Positions 26,347-34,728 of a DNA stretch of 64,000 bases are shown here, in pieces. Numbering within the stretch: the first letter of the stretch is position 1; every line of letters starts with the position of its first letter. Made by a program: the position numbers and the translations under genes. This DNA is from Methylobacterium sp. E-065 (GTDB taxonomy: Bacteria > Pseudomonadota > Alphaproteobacteria > Rhizobiales > Beijerinckiaceae). The notes under the pieces are model-generated. The model was not told the origin of the DNA and did not search any database. It saw only the letters and a list, made by a program, of their open reading frames with translations. The stretch is from the NCBI RefSeq assembly GCF_022829605.1, contig NZ_JAKSYD010000016.1, positions 1-64,000 on the forward strand, read 5' to 3'.

Positions 26347-27162
26347 ATGCCCGAGCCCCTCACCGACGACGCCGTATCCGCCTTGATGCCGGAGCTGCGC
26401 GCCGTCATGCGCGAGGCCGCCGACATCGCGCGGCCGTTCTTTCGGCTCGGCGGCAACACCACCGCGCGGATCTGGTCGAAGGCCGGTGGCTCACCGGTGA
26501 CCGAGGCCGACGTCGCGGTGGACGCCTTCCTGAAGGTCCGCCTGAGCGCGCTCGTCCCGCGGGCGGCGTGGCTGTCGGAGGAGACAGCCGACGACCCGGC
26601 GCGCCTCGGCCACGACCTCGTTTGGATCGTGGATCCGATCGACGGCACCCGGGCGTTCCTGTCGGGCCACCCGGATTGGTCGATCGCGGTCGCGCTGCTG
26701 GCGGACGGCGAGCCGCTGATCGGCTTCGTGCACGCGCCCGCGCTCGAAGTCGATTACGAGGCCGTGCGCGGTCGCGGCGCGACCCGGAACGAGACACCGA
26801 TCCGGGTGGATGCGCGACAAGACTTGCCAGGAGCACGCGTCACCGGCCCGAAGCCGATGCTCGACCGCTTGGCGCGGGGTGCCGGGCCGAACCCGGACTT
26901 CACCGTGATCGCGCGGATCCCGTCGCTTGCCCTGCGGCTCGCGCGGGTAGCGGAGGGGAGTGTCGATGTGGGCATGATCTCGGGCCATGCCCGAGATTGG
27001 GATCTCGCGGCCGCTGATCTGATCCTGCGCGAGGCCGGGGGGATCGTCTGCGACCTCCATGGCGTAGCGACCCCTTACAACCGGGCCGATCCGGTCCACA
27101 ACGAACTGCTCGCGGTCCCGGCGGCCCTGCGCGATCCCGTCCTCGCGGCCTGGGGCCGCTGA
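26347..27162 (+). CDS. Inositol monophosphatase family phosphatase
   Basis: The 271-residue Mg-dependent phosphatase has all family motifs: KAGGSPVTEADVAVD, LSEETADD, IVDPIDGTRAFLSG and GHARDWDLAAADLIL. Close relatives are HisN-type histidinol phosphatase and CysQ-type 3'(2'),5'-bisphosphate nucleotidase; the substrate cannot be decided here. GGAG lies 6 bases before the chosen ATG. A tandem repeat about 190 bases upstream may be a regulatory site. Confidence 0.88.
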   Translation: MPEPLTDDAVSALMPELRAVMREAADIARPFFRLGGNTTARIWSKAGGSPVTEADVAVDAFLKVRLSALVPRAAWLSEETADDPARLGHDLVWIVDPIDGTRAFLSGHPDWSIAVALLADGEPLIGFVHAPALEVDYEAVRGRGATRNETPIRVDARQDLPGARVTGPKPMLDRLARGAGPNPDFTVIARIPSLALRLARVAEGSVDVGMISGHARDWDLAAADLILREAGGIVCDLHGVATPYNRADPVHNELLAVPAALRDPVLAAWGR

Positions 27163-27183
27163 GTCGGGATCGCTGCGCGCGCC

Positions 27184-27420
27184 TCAGTTCGCCCGCGTCT
27201 CGCGGAGCGTCACCGCAGTCGGGGCGAGCCCGAGGCGGTCGGCGAGATGCCAATGCAGCTCGCGCGGGGAATGGTAGTTGTAGGAGCGATCAATCAGGTG
27301 GCTGATGTCAGCCCCGGTCTGGTCCGCATTCCGGGCCTCGGCCAGCTTGCCGACCCGGAAGGTCGGGGCATCGGTCACGGGGGAACGAAGACCGCGGCGG
27401 CGTGTGTACTCGAATAACAT
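27184..27420 (-). CDS. Small hypothetical protein
   Basis: The 78-residue product (MLFEYTRRRGLRSPVTDAPT onward) contains no signal peptide or membrane segment. It has plausible amphipathic helices (ISHLIDRSYNYHSPRELHWH, LADRLGLAP). No family is recognised. It converges on the phosphatase gene with a 21-base gap. The 217 bases between it and the cold-shock gene hold nothing recognisable. Confidence 0.5.
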   Translation of the reverse strand: MLFEYTRRRGLRSPVTDAPTFRVGKLAEARNADQTGADISHLIDRSYNYHSPRELHWHLADRLGLAPTAVTLRETRAN

Positions 27421-27637
27421 AAACGTCTTTTCTTTTCTGATCTTTTCTGAACCGGATGCTTGCTTGATCCGGCATCGTTTCTGGGATGTTGCCTCCGGCG
27501 CGACCTGCTTCCGGACAATTTTGCCGGGATCAATAGCGTCGGAAGGGGAGCCGCATCTTGCGGCCGGCTCGCGATCCTTGCCTGAAACCCCGTCGCGTCA
27601 TGCGCAACACGAGGGCAGGGTCGGATCCACCGAGGGA

Positions 27638-27847
27638 TCAGGCCGCCTGAAGGTTGCCCGCGGCGTCCTTGCCGCTGCGCTTGTCGGTCAGGATCTCGTA
27701 GGTGACCCGCTGACCTTCGATCAGGTTGCGCATTCCAGCGCGCTCGACAGCCGACACGTGGACGAACACGTCCTTGCCGCCATCGTCAGGCTGGATGAAG
27801 CCGTAGCCCTTGGTTTCGTTGTACCACTTTACAGTACCGGTATTCAC
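27638..27847 (-). CDS. Cold-shock domain protein
   Basis: The 69-residue OB-fold protein binds single-stranded RNA or DNA. Both RNP motifs are present: TGTVKWYNETKGYGFIQPD and DVFVHVSAV. The start is GTG at 27847, with GAGGT upstream; MNTGTVKW is the usual N-terminus. The 318-base upstream gap to the next gene contains the leader, which in this family is often regulatory, but no specific element is recognised. Confidence 0.93.
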   Translation of the reverse strand: MNTGTVKWYNETKGYGFIQPDDGGKDVFVHVSAVERAGMRNLIEGQRVTYEILTDKRSGKDAAGNLQAA

Positions 27848-28165
27848 GTAGTGTACCTCATTGGTCCATAGGCGACCGGCGCGGCGCGAGGGCCGCGTGG
27901 TGCACCACGGTCTTTCTGGATTTGGCCAGTGTGGCGGGGCGCGAGTCGCTGAACCTAAAACGGCGTCAGCCTCGGTGGGTAAGCCCCCCACACACCTATT
28001 TAGGCGAGCGCTGCGGCGGCAACAAGGCGCCGGCTGCGTATCTTCTGCGTCGCAGGCCTAAGCGGAACGTACATCCGGGATGCACGGCCCCCTGTGATTT
28101 CGGGGCTCCGCGATGCATATACGGTGTGCGTGCAAACAGTTACGGCGCGCGGCTCTGGACGATAC

Positions 28166-28555
28166 ATGGCAGGCATATCGGTCTCGCTGGACGGTGCGAA
28201 CATCCAGCTGTCCTTCCAGAAGGACGATCAGGCGACGGCGGTGGTGATGGATGCCCGGGCCGCCCGCGCCCTCGTGCGCGCCGTCGGTCAGCTCCTCACG
28301 GCGATCGACGACACCGACGAGCCCGATTTGGGGGACGAGATGGGCGACGAGGAGATCGCGATGCTCGACGTCACGTCATCGGCAATCGAGGTCGGCACCG
28401 ATGAGGAGGGACAGGCCGTGGTCGCGCTCCAGGCCGGCGCGCTGCCGCCGTTCCAGCTGCGCCTCACCGACGAAGAGGCCCGCCACGTCGTGACGAGTCT
28501 CTCCGAGATCCTCAGCGCGCCACGCGACGTTCGCACCTCGCACGGCGGCCACTGA
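28166..28555 (+). CDS. Hypothetical acidic protein
   Basis: The 129-residue soluble protein has a beta-rich beginning (MAGISVSLDGANIQLSFQKD), a helix (ARAARALVRAVGQLL), an acidic linker (DDTDEPDLGDEMGDEE) and a second beta/helix unit (FQLRLTDEEARHVVTSLSEI). The two similar halves could be an internal duplication. No family is recognised and no strong ribosome-binding site is seen. Confidence 0.6.
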   Translation: MAGISVSLDGANIQLSFQKDDQATAVVMDARAARALVRAVGQLLTAIDDTDEPDLGDEMGDEEIAMLDVTSSAIEVGTDEEGQAVVALQAGALPPFQLRLTDEEARHVVTSLSEILSAPRDVRTSHGGH

Positions 28556-28564
28556 CCGCCCGCG

Positions 28565-28768
28565 TCACATGCGCGTACCGGGATCGGTCGGCGCACCCGG
28601 GAAGATGTCGGGCTCGGAGCCTGGGCCACCCGGCTCACCGATGCCGGGGTCGTTCACCGGATACGGCGTGCGCGGTCCGGTCGGGCCGATATCGGGCTCC
28701 TCATCGGGGATGGGCGGGGGCGGCGGCAGATCGCCGGGCGTAGGCTCGGGTAGGCCGGGATTGGCCAT
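28565..28768 (-). CDS. Small Pro/Gly-rich hypothetical protein
   Basis: The 67-residue product (MANPGLPEPTPGDLPPPPPI onward) is almost all Pro, Gly, Asp and Glu and is likely disordered. AGGAG precedes the ATG at 28768. A candidate EcfG promoter lies 35 bases upstream, suggesting stress induction. The function is unknown. Confidence 0.6.
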   Translation of the reverse strand: MANPGLPEPTPGDLPPPPPIPDEEPDIGPTGPRTPYPVNDPGIGEPGGPGSEPDIFPGAPTDPGTRM

Positions 28769-28802
28769 TACGCGGCTCCTGATGCACATGGAATGGTGAC
28801 CA

Positions 28803-28827
28803 ACAGTGCGGGCCAGCATGGGTTCCG
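28803..28827 (-). promoter_or_regulatory. Candidate EcfG-type promoter
   Basis: Read on the minus strand, GGAAC (28827-28823) and TGTT (28806-28803) are 16 bases apart. This matches GGAAC-N16-CGTT except for one base in the -10. It is 35 bases before the small Pro-rich gene, almost the same spacing as at 6911. Confidence 0.45.
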
Positions 28828-28926
28828 TGATCGGCCCGTGTGATCGCTGACCGCTGTTTGACCATGGGAACGCGGGATTCGACCCCCTTTTGGTCGGGCA
28901 TATCCCCGCAAGCAGGGAAGCTCGCC

Positions 28927-29204
28927 ATGCCAGACATCAAGCACGGCAAGATCCCGATCCTCGCCACAGACGGTTTCGCGAGAGCCGAGTTGACGTTGCT
29001 GTACGCCAAGCTGTCCGAGGTCGGCGCGACGGTCACGGTTGCGGCCCCACAATCGCGCCAGGACAAGGGTCGATCCGCGGCTGAGACAAGACCGATCAGA
29101 GCCTCGTCACGAGCCGCAATCCTGGCGATCTCGATGTCTGCTGCGCCGAGATCCTCAAGGAAATCCAGGAAAGCCGCCACGGCGCGCGGCAACTCGCGGC
29201 CTGA
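28927..29204 (+). pseudogene. PfpI/DJ-1 family protein, internally deleted
   Basis: The N-terminal part from ATG 28927 (MPDIKHGKIPILATDGFARA, then VGATVTVAAPQ) is typical of PfpI-type glyoxalase/peptidase proteins. The C-terminal part is present in a different frame at 29094-29204 (DQSLVTSRNPGDLDVCCAEI, then LKEIQESR). Roughly 100 central residues, including the nucleophile-elbow Cys region, are missing and the two parts are out of frame. The gene is therefore a remnant. Confidence 0.8.
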
Positions 29205-29452
29205 AGGACGCGGCGCCGACGATGCGACTCTCTCCTGAGCGGGGTTCTCGCGTTACCGGTCCGCTCCAGGGACACGCTGTCCTCCCCCTTCGTGGGGAGG
29301 AGTTGGAGGTGGCGGTGGTGCAGGATCGAGCGGCGCGGTGCCTCCTGCATCAACCCCACCCCCGGGCCATTCCCACAAGACGGAGGGAATGTGCATCTCG
29401 CCTTTCGAAGATCTCAGCACCGTCATCCGTCACAAGGTGCTCGCGAACGCCT
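29205..29452. other. Non-coding stretch with a TTCG-loop hairpin
   Basis: No protein-like frame is seen. A 7-bp hairpin CCTCCCC / GGGGAGG with a TTCG-containing loop lies at 29281-29300 and resembles the hairpin at 19696. Several short C- and G-rich runs follow. It may be a repeat remnant or a terminator of the neighbouring minus-strand gene. Confidence 0.5.
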
Positions 29453-31114
29453 CTACCCGCGGCCGCGCTCGCCAAGGATTTCCAGCACGGTGCAGCTGCG
29501 AATCGGGCGCCCGTACTCGTCGGTCCCCTCCACGGTGACGCGATGGGCGCCTGGCGCGAGGTCGTCGGGCAGCCGGGCCGTCCAGATATGGGTGGACGGT
29601 ATGGCCTGCACCCAGCTCTTCTTGGTCTCGGGATAGCGGGCGAAGAGTTCCGACACGAAGGGATCGGGCCGACGGGTACGGGTCATTGCGAGCGTCGACC
29701 GCTCGCCGATCCGGAAGCTGAGGTTCGTGCGCGGGCCGCCGTCGAACACGTTCACCACCAGATTCGTGTCGGGCAACGCGTCCTGCGGGACCGGCGGACG
29801 GAGACCTTGGACCGGCCGGGTGTGGCGGATCACCTCCACGGCGCCGACCCGCGCCTCGCTCTCGAACAGGATGCGCATCGTTTCGTCCGGCTGGCCCTGC
29901 GCCGGGACGTAGCGGGTCGTGTAACCGGTCCCGCGCACGGACAGGACGTGGAAGCCGTTCGGCGTACCGTCGCGGCTGTCGGCCGAGGGGATGCCGGTGC
30001 GCGTTTCGGGCCCGCTCCACCATGAGCCTGAGACCGCCGTCAGCACGTGATGATGGTGCGCGTCGGCCGGGTAATGGTGCTCGGTGGTATGGGTGTGGCC
30101 GGCGAGGCTCAGGACCCTGCGCCTTGCCAGCAGATCGAGGAGCGCCGCGCGGTCGGTGGTGATGCCATGCGGATCGTCCGGCGTCGTGTCGGTAACGAGT
30201 GGGATGTGCATGGCGAGCACGATCAGATCGTCCTGCGGGATTTCGGCGAGCAGGTTGCGCAGGAAGGTCAGGCTGCGCTCGCCGATCCGACCCCGGTAGG
30301 TGTTGGCCCCGACCGGGACCGGCGGCCCCAGCCATTCGACATTGTCGAGCATCACGAACCAGGCCCGCCCGTGGCGGAACGCGTAGGTCGGCGCGCCGAA
30401 CACCCGCTTCCAGGTCTCGCGGCTGTAGCGGGCATCGGGCGCCTGCATGTTGAGGTCGTGGTTGCCCGGCAAGCTGTACCAGGGCAGCCCGATCCGCCCG
30501 ACGATCCGGTTCGAGCGGCCGTAGAGTGAGAGGTCGTCGAACAGCACATCGCCCATGGTCATGCCGAAGGCGGCCGGGATCGCCATGGCGCGGGCGATTG
30601 CAGTGTCGCGCACGTGATCGAGCTCGAACCGGCTCTCGGGCTGCGGGTCGGTGAACAGGACGACGTCGAAATCCGTAGGCTCATCGACGCGGATCAGGGT
30701 GAAGTCGATCGAGGCCGGCAGGGGGCCGGTCGGCGCGACGCCAGGGTAGCGCAGGCCCACGCTTGCGGGGGTGCCGTCCGGCTGATGGATGTAGGAATGG
30801 CGCGGCACGTTGTCGGCGTCCCGCGGCAGGGCGTAGCCCGGGGGCTTGATCACGAAGACCGCGCCGTCGCCGACCATCGGCAGCCGGTAGCGGCCCTGGT
30901 CGTCGGTGCGCGCGATCTCGCGGCCGTTGGAGACCAGCACCCCGGGTAGCGGGGCCCGGTCACCGCCCATCCCATCCACGGCGTAGACGATCCCGGTCGC
31001 CTCCGCGGCACCCTCCGCGTCGGCACGTCCGGCCACGAGGCTCAGGCCTGCGAGACCGACCACGGTCTCGCGGCGGGTCAGGCGTCCGTCTCCGGGTATG
31101 GGTTCGCGCGACAT
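29453..31114 (-). CDS. Tat-exported calcineurin-like phosphoesterase
   Basis: The 553-residue protein has a twin-arginine leader (RLTRRETVVGLAGLSLVAG), so it is probably exported folded. Next come an N-terminal beta domain (about 35-130), a metallophosphoesterase domain (VLFTDPQPES, MTMGDVLFDD, LPGNHDLNM, MHIPLVTD, LAGHTHTTEHH) and a C-terminal beta-rich domain with a final IRSCTVLEI. The first metal motif is D-x-Q rather than D-x-H. Relatives are periplasmic phosphoesterases of unsettled substrate. AGGAG precedes the ATG. Confidence 0.85.
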   Translation of the reverse strand: MSREPIPGDGRLTRRETVVGLAGLSLVAGRADAEGAAEATGIVYAVDGMGGDRAPLPGVLVSNGREIARTDDQGRYRLPMVGDGAVFVIKPPGYALPRDADNVPRHSYIHQPDGTPASVGLRYPGVAPTGPLPASIDFTLIRVDEPTDFDVVLFTDPQPESRFELDHVRDTAIARAMAIPAAFGMTMGDVLFDDLSLYGRSNRIVGRIGLPWYSLPGNHDLNMQAPDARYSRETWKRVFGAPTYAFRHGRAWFVMLDNVEWLGPPVPVGANTYRGRIGERSLTFLRNLLAEIPQDDLIVLAMHIPLVTDTTPDDPHGITTDRAALLDLLARRRVLSLAGHTHTTEHHYPADAHHHHVLTAVSGSWWSGPETRTGIPSADSRDGTPNGFHVLSVRGTGYTTRYVPAQGQPDETMRILFESEARVGAVEVIRHTRPVQGLRPPVPQDALPDTNLVVNVFDGGPRTNLSFRIGERSTLAMTRTRRPDPFVSELFARYPETKKSWVQAIPSTHIWTARLPDDLAPGAHRVTVEGTDEYGRPIRSCTVLEILGERGRG

Positions 31115-31240
31115 CAGGGCTCCTGAACAGAATCGTGCTCCGCCGCCGGCCAAAGCCGGCAGGGCGGCTCCCGCGACGCGGTTTCGAGCGGCCAAGCAGA
31201 CGCAGTTGACCGGGGGATGACAAACACCCTCGGAAACGCG

Positions 31241-31274
31241 CGAGGCCCGCATCTCGGTGGAGATGCGGGCCTCG
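31241..31274 (-). terminator. Strong terminator of the second L,D-transpeptidase gene
   Basis: A perfect 15-bp stem (CGAGGCCCGCATCTC / GAGATGCGGGCCTCG) with a 4-nt loop lies 32 bases beyond the stop of the upstream minus-strand gene. Confidence 0.85.
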
Positions 31275-31306
31275 AAATGTCCGAACCGAGCGTATCGGCC
31301 GGTTGC

Positions 31307-32605
31307 TTACTCTTCGTCGCCGGGCTCGAAGCTCTGCGGCATCGGCTCGGCGCTGGCGACCGGGGTCGGCGCGCCGATGGTCGAGGGCACGTTGACGCCG
31401 TCGCGCTTGTAGATGTCGTCGCGGAACTGGACGATGCCGTCCGGGGTCGACCACGCGGTGATGTAGGTCCAGTAGACCGGCACCGGCTGGGCGATGTTGG
31501 CATCGACGCGCTTGCCGCTCTCGATCGCCTCCTCGACCTTCTGGCGGTCCCAGCCGGGGGTGTCTTTCAACAGCCACGTGATGTACTCGCGCACGTTCTG
31601 CACGCGCACGCAGCCCGAGGAGATGAAGCGGAAATCGTCGCCGAACACACCCTTGGTGTTCGTGTCGTGCATGAACACGCCGTAGGGGTTCGGGATGTTG
31701 ATGCGCACGATGCCCATCGAGTTGAAGTCGGCACCCGAATCCTGCCGGTAGGTGAAGCGGGTGCCCTCGTCGGAGAACCAGTTCACGGATTTCGGCGAGA
31801 CCTCCTGACCGTTGGCCAGGATGCGGATCTTGTTGTCCGTGAGGTAGTTCGGATCCTTCTGCATCTTCGGGATCAGGTCCTTCTTCACGATGGAAGCCGG
31901 GACCGTCCAGGTCGGGTTGAAATTGATCTGCGTCGCCTTGGTGTTCATGATCGGCGACTGGCGATCGATCTTGCCCACGCCCGCGGCGTGAAGCGTGACG
32001 ACCTGGCCGTTCTCCACGGTCTCGACGAGTGCGGCCGGGATGTTGGTGATCACGAAGCGGCGGCCGAGATCGCCCGAGTAGGAGCGCAGGCGCACCACGT
32101 TGGTCTCGAGTTGGCGCAGGCGCACGTCGGCGGGCACGTTCATCGCCTGCTGGGTGGCGAGGCTCATCGTGCCGGTCTGGCTGAGGCCGTGGCGGGCCTG
32201 GAAGCGCTTCACGCCGGCGGCGACATAGGAATCGTAGACACCCGAGCCGCCGGCTGCCGCGTCGAGGTCGCCGGTGACGATCAGGCGCTGGCGCACGGCG
32301 GCCACGGCCGGGCCGCGGGAGCCGATCCGCAGATGCTCGGCGCCAGCCACGGGCCGCCAGCCGCCGCGGGTGACGATGTCCTTATAGCGCTCGACCATCT
32401 GCTCTGTCGCCGCCACGGTCTGGGGCGAGAGGATCGGCACGGTCTCGCGCTGAACCTGCATGCCGGCCGGGGAGGCATAGTCCTGCGCCCATTCGGCCTG
32501 GGCATAGTTGCCCTGGTCACGGGCTTGAGCGGTGCCGATTCCCAGGGCGCCGAGGGCGGCCACGCTCAGGAATGTGGTGAACCGGTTGTGTGCCGTCATG
32601 CGCAT
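31307..32605 (-). CDS. Murein L,D-transpeptidase (LdtD/YcbB-like)
   Basis: The 432-residue periplasmic enzyme has a signal peptide ending TAQA and a peptidoglycan-binding helical domain (about 95-160, IGSRGPAVAAVRQRL, VKRFQARHGL). The catalytic YkuD domain carries VFMHDTNTKGVFG and FISSGCVRVQNVREY, giving the His and Cys. It probably makes 3-3 cross-links. A second ATG three codons in is possible. It lies divergent from the copper cluster, with its own terminator. Confidence 0.92.
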   Translation of the reverse strand: MRMTAHNRFTTFLSVAALGALGIGTAQARDQGNYAQAEWAQDYASPAGMQVQRETVPILSPQTVAATEQMVERYKDIVTRGGWRPVAGAEHLRIGSRGPAVAAVRQRLIVTGDLDAAAGGSGVYDSYVAAGVKRFQARHGLSQTGTMSLATQQAMNVPADVRLRQLETNVVRLRSYSGDLGRRFVITNIPAALVETVENGQVVTLHAAGVGKIDRQSPIMNTKATQINFNPTWTVPASIVKKDLIPKMQKDPNYLTDNKIRILANGQEVSPKSVNWFSDEGTRFTYRQDSGADFNSMGIVRINIPNPYGVFMHDTNTKGVFGDDFRFISSGCVRVQNVREYITWLLKDTPGWDRQKVEEAIESGKRVDANIAQPVPVYWTYITAWSTPDGIVQFRDDIYKRDGVNVPSTIGAPTPVASAEPMPQSFEPGDEE

Positions 32606-32836
32606 CGGTCGCTGGCTCTGGTCCGGAGTTCGTTCGGATCGTGGCGGGAGGGGATGGTCTCGGCCGTCACGGTGTTGGGTTGTGGCTTAAGACTCCCTAT
32701 CGAAGGGGCCGGAATATGGCGTCGCGGTGCGCCAGCGCACGCGGCCTGCGGATGCGGCAGCCTGGCAACAGCCACGGGCTCTCGGGTGTGGCAGGGATGC
32801 CATAGCGGTCCGGAGCGGTCCGCGAACGGGCGCAGC

Positions 32837-33223
32837 ATGGACCAAGCTTCGGCCAGAAGGAGACGACGCGACGGCGTGCCCGTGGCGCCCCTGCGCACCG
32901 CGATCGCCGTGCTCGCGCTCTACGCCTTCGTGTTGCAGGCCTTCCTGGGCGGGATGATGCCGCTCCCGGCCGCGGCCGACGGGCTCTGCGCGCAGCATGC
33001 GGCCTCCGATACGATACCGGACAAGCTGCCTGCGCACGGCCACAGCGATTGCTGCACGGCGGCGCAGATCCCGGTCTCCGCACTCCCGTCCCGCGTCGCA
33101 CCCACCATCGTGGCCTGGACGTCCGAGGCCCGTGGTGGGGCCGCCTATCGGACCGTCAGCCAGATCGGCGCCCGTGCCCCGCCCGACCACAGCGTCTCCC
33201 CCCGTGGCCCCCCATCCGCCTGA
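32837..33223 (+). CDS. DUF2946 family protein, first copy
   Basis: The 128-residue protein has one N-terminal membrane segment (TAIAVLALYAFVLQAFLGGM) after a basic start. It then has a Cys/His-bearing periplasmic part (CAQHAAS, HGHSDCCTAAQ), a layout seen in DUF2946. DUF2946 genes often sit beside copper genes, as here. The thiol and imidazole groups could bind copper; this is inference. Confidence 0.75.
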   Translation: MDQASARRRRRDGVPVAPLRTAIAVLALYAFVLQAFLGGMMPLPAAADGLCAQHAASDTIPDKLPAHGHSDCCTAAQIPVSALPSRVAPTIVAWTSEARGGAAYRTVSQIGARAPPDHSVSPRGPPSA

Positions 33224-33264
33224 GCGATCGTTTTCCGACGAAACCCTCAGAACGGATGCATCCC

Positions 33265-34218
33265 ATGAAGATTCTCATTCCGGCCGTGCTCGGCCTCGGC
33301 CTCGTCGCCTCTGCGGCGCAGGCCCACGCGGTGCTGGAGCGCAAGCAGGCCAGCCCCGGCGCGTCCTATCGCGGCGTTGTCCAGATCATGCACGGCTGCG
33401 ACGGCAAGCCAACCACCCAGGTCAGCGTCAGCATCCCCGAGGGGCTGATCGGCGCCAAGCCGATGCCGAAGCCCGGCTGGACGGTGGCGACCACCCGCGG
33501 CGCCTACGCGAAGACCTACACGACCCATCACGGCACCGCCGCGGAGGGCGTGAAGGCGATCACGTGGAGCGGCGGCAGCCTCCCGGACGACGACGTCGAC
33601 GAGTTCACCTTCCTGGCGCAGGTAGCCGATACGTTCGAGCCCGGCGCGACGGTCTACGTGCCGGTGCAGCAGGATTGCTCCGAGGGCGGCTATTCCTGGT
33701 CCGAGATCCCGAAGCCCGGCCAGGACGTCCATGACCTGAAGGCGGCGGCGCCGGCTTTCCGGATCGTTCAGGCGGCCCAGGCTGCACCCGCGAAAGCCAC
33801 GTCCGTCAAGGCCGGCGACCTGACCATCGAGACGCCGTGGCTGCGTGCCACGCCGAACGGCGCCAAGGTGGCGGGCGGCTACGTGCGCATCACCAACACC
33901 GGCAGCACGCCGGATGTGCTGACCGGGGCTGCGGTGCCCTTCGCCAAGACGGGCGACATCCACTCCATGTCGATGGAGGGTGGTGTCATGAAGATGGCAC
34001 CGGTCTCCGAGGGCCTGACCATCAAGCCCGGCGAAACCGTCGAGTTGAAGCCCGGTGGCTATCACCTGATGTTCGAAGGCCTCACCGGCGCACCGAAGGT
34101 CGGCGAGACCGTTGCGGGGACGCTCACCTTCCAGCGGGCCGGCACCGTGCCGGTGACCTTCTCGGTGGCGCCGATCGGGGCGGCCGCGCCCGGCGGCCAG
34201 CATCAGCACCAGCACTAG
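33265..34218 (+). CDS. DUF1775 (YcnI) - PCu(A)C copper chaperone fusion
   Basis: The 317-residue periplasmic protein joins two copper-binding domains. The signal peptide (MKILIPAVLGLGLVASAAQA) is cleaved before His-Ala-Val, so the mature protein would start with the His that binds Cu(II) in YcnI. DUF1775 covers about 20-170 (SVSIPEGLIGAKPMPKPGW). The PCu(A)C domain covers about 190-305, with the H-x-M-x-M...M-x-M...H-x-M set (DIHSMSMEGGVMKMAP and GGYHLMFEGL). The tail is His/Gln-rich. PCu(A)C proteins deliver copper to cytochrome oxidase. An ATG three codons upstream is possible. Confidence 0.9.
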   Translation: MKILIPAVLGLGLVASAAQAHAVLERKQASPGASYRGVVQIMHGCDGKPTTQVSVSIPEGLIGAKPMPKPGWTVATTRGAYAKTYTTHHGTAAEGVKAITWSGGSLPDDDVDEFTFLAQVADTFEPGATVYVPVQQDCSEGGYSWSEIPKPGQDVHDLKAAAPAFRIVQAAQAAPAKATSVKAGDLTIETPWLRATPNGAKVAGGYVRITNTGSTPDVLTGAAVPFAKTGDIHSMSMEGGVMKMAPVSEGLTIKPGETVELKPGGYHLMFEGLTGAPKVGETVAGTLTFQRAGTVPVTFSVAPIGAAAPGGQHQHQH

Positions 34219-34269
34219 CAACTCGGCGGGAGCAGCGCTCCGCGATCGGCCCGTCACGAGCGCCCTCAG

Positions 34270-34686
34270 GTGTGCGCCCGATCCTACGGCAGCGAGACCG
34301 GAACACCGGGGCGTCGTCCCCGGCTGATCCCGGCTGCGCGGCGCGTGCTGGCGATCGTCGTCCTGTACGCGCTCGCGCTCCAAGGCGTCCTCGGCGGCCT
34401 CGCCATGGCCGCCGCGGCGGGGCCGGAACACGCCCTGTGCTTGACCGGCGGCACCTTCGACAGGACAGGGCCGGACGATCCGCACCTCCCCGCCCACGAG
34501 CCGATGGCCTGCTGCGTCGCGTGCCATGCCGCCGCCCCGGTCGCCCTCCCCGCCCCTACGCTGGCTGAGGCCATCCCGGTTCCCGGCCCAGTCGTGCTCA
34601 TCCAGAGACGGCCAGCGCGCATCGCCCTGCCGCGGGCACCCCCTCGAACCGGTCACCACGCTCGCGCCCCGCCCACCGTCGTCTGA
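34270..34686 (+). CDS. DUF2946 family protein, second copy
   Basis: The 138-residue protein starts at GTG 34270. It has a membrane segment (VLAIVVLYALALQGVLGGLA) and a Cys/His cluster (HEPMACCVACHAA) in the periplasmic part. It resembles the first copy in layout and length but not closely in sequence. It lies between the chaperone fusion and the TonB receptor on the same strand. Confidence 0.72.
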   Translation: MCARSYGSETGTPGRRPRLIPAARRVLAIVVLYALALQGVLGGLAMAAAAGPEHALCLTGGTFDRTGPDDPHLPAHEPMACCVACHAAAPVALPAPTLAEAIPVPGPVVLIQRRPARIALPRAPPRTGHHARAPPTVV

Positions 34687-34728
34687 TCCGATCGCCCCTC
34701 CCCGATCCTCAGACACGGATATGAGTCC

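Noticed and set aside
29060..29192. A protein-like minus-strand peptide (MPRAVAAFLDFLEDLGAADI onward)
   Set aside because: It is the antisense of the C-terminal PfpI remnant, which is clearly recognisable on the plus strand.
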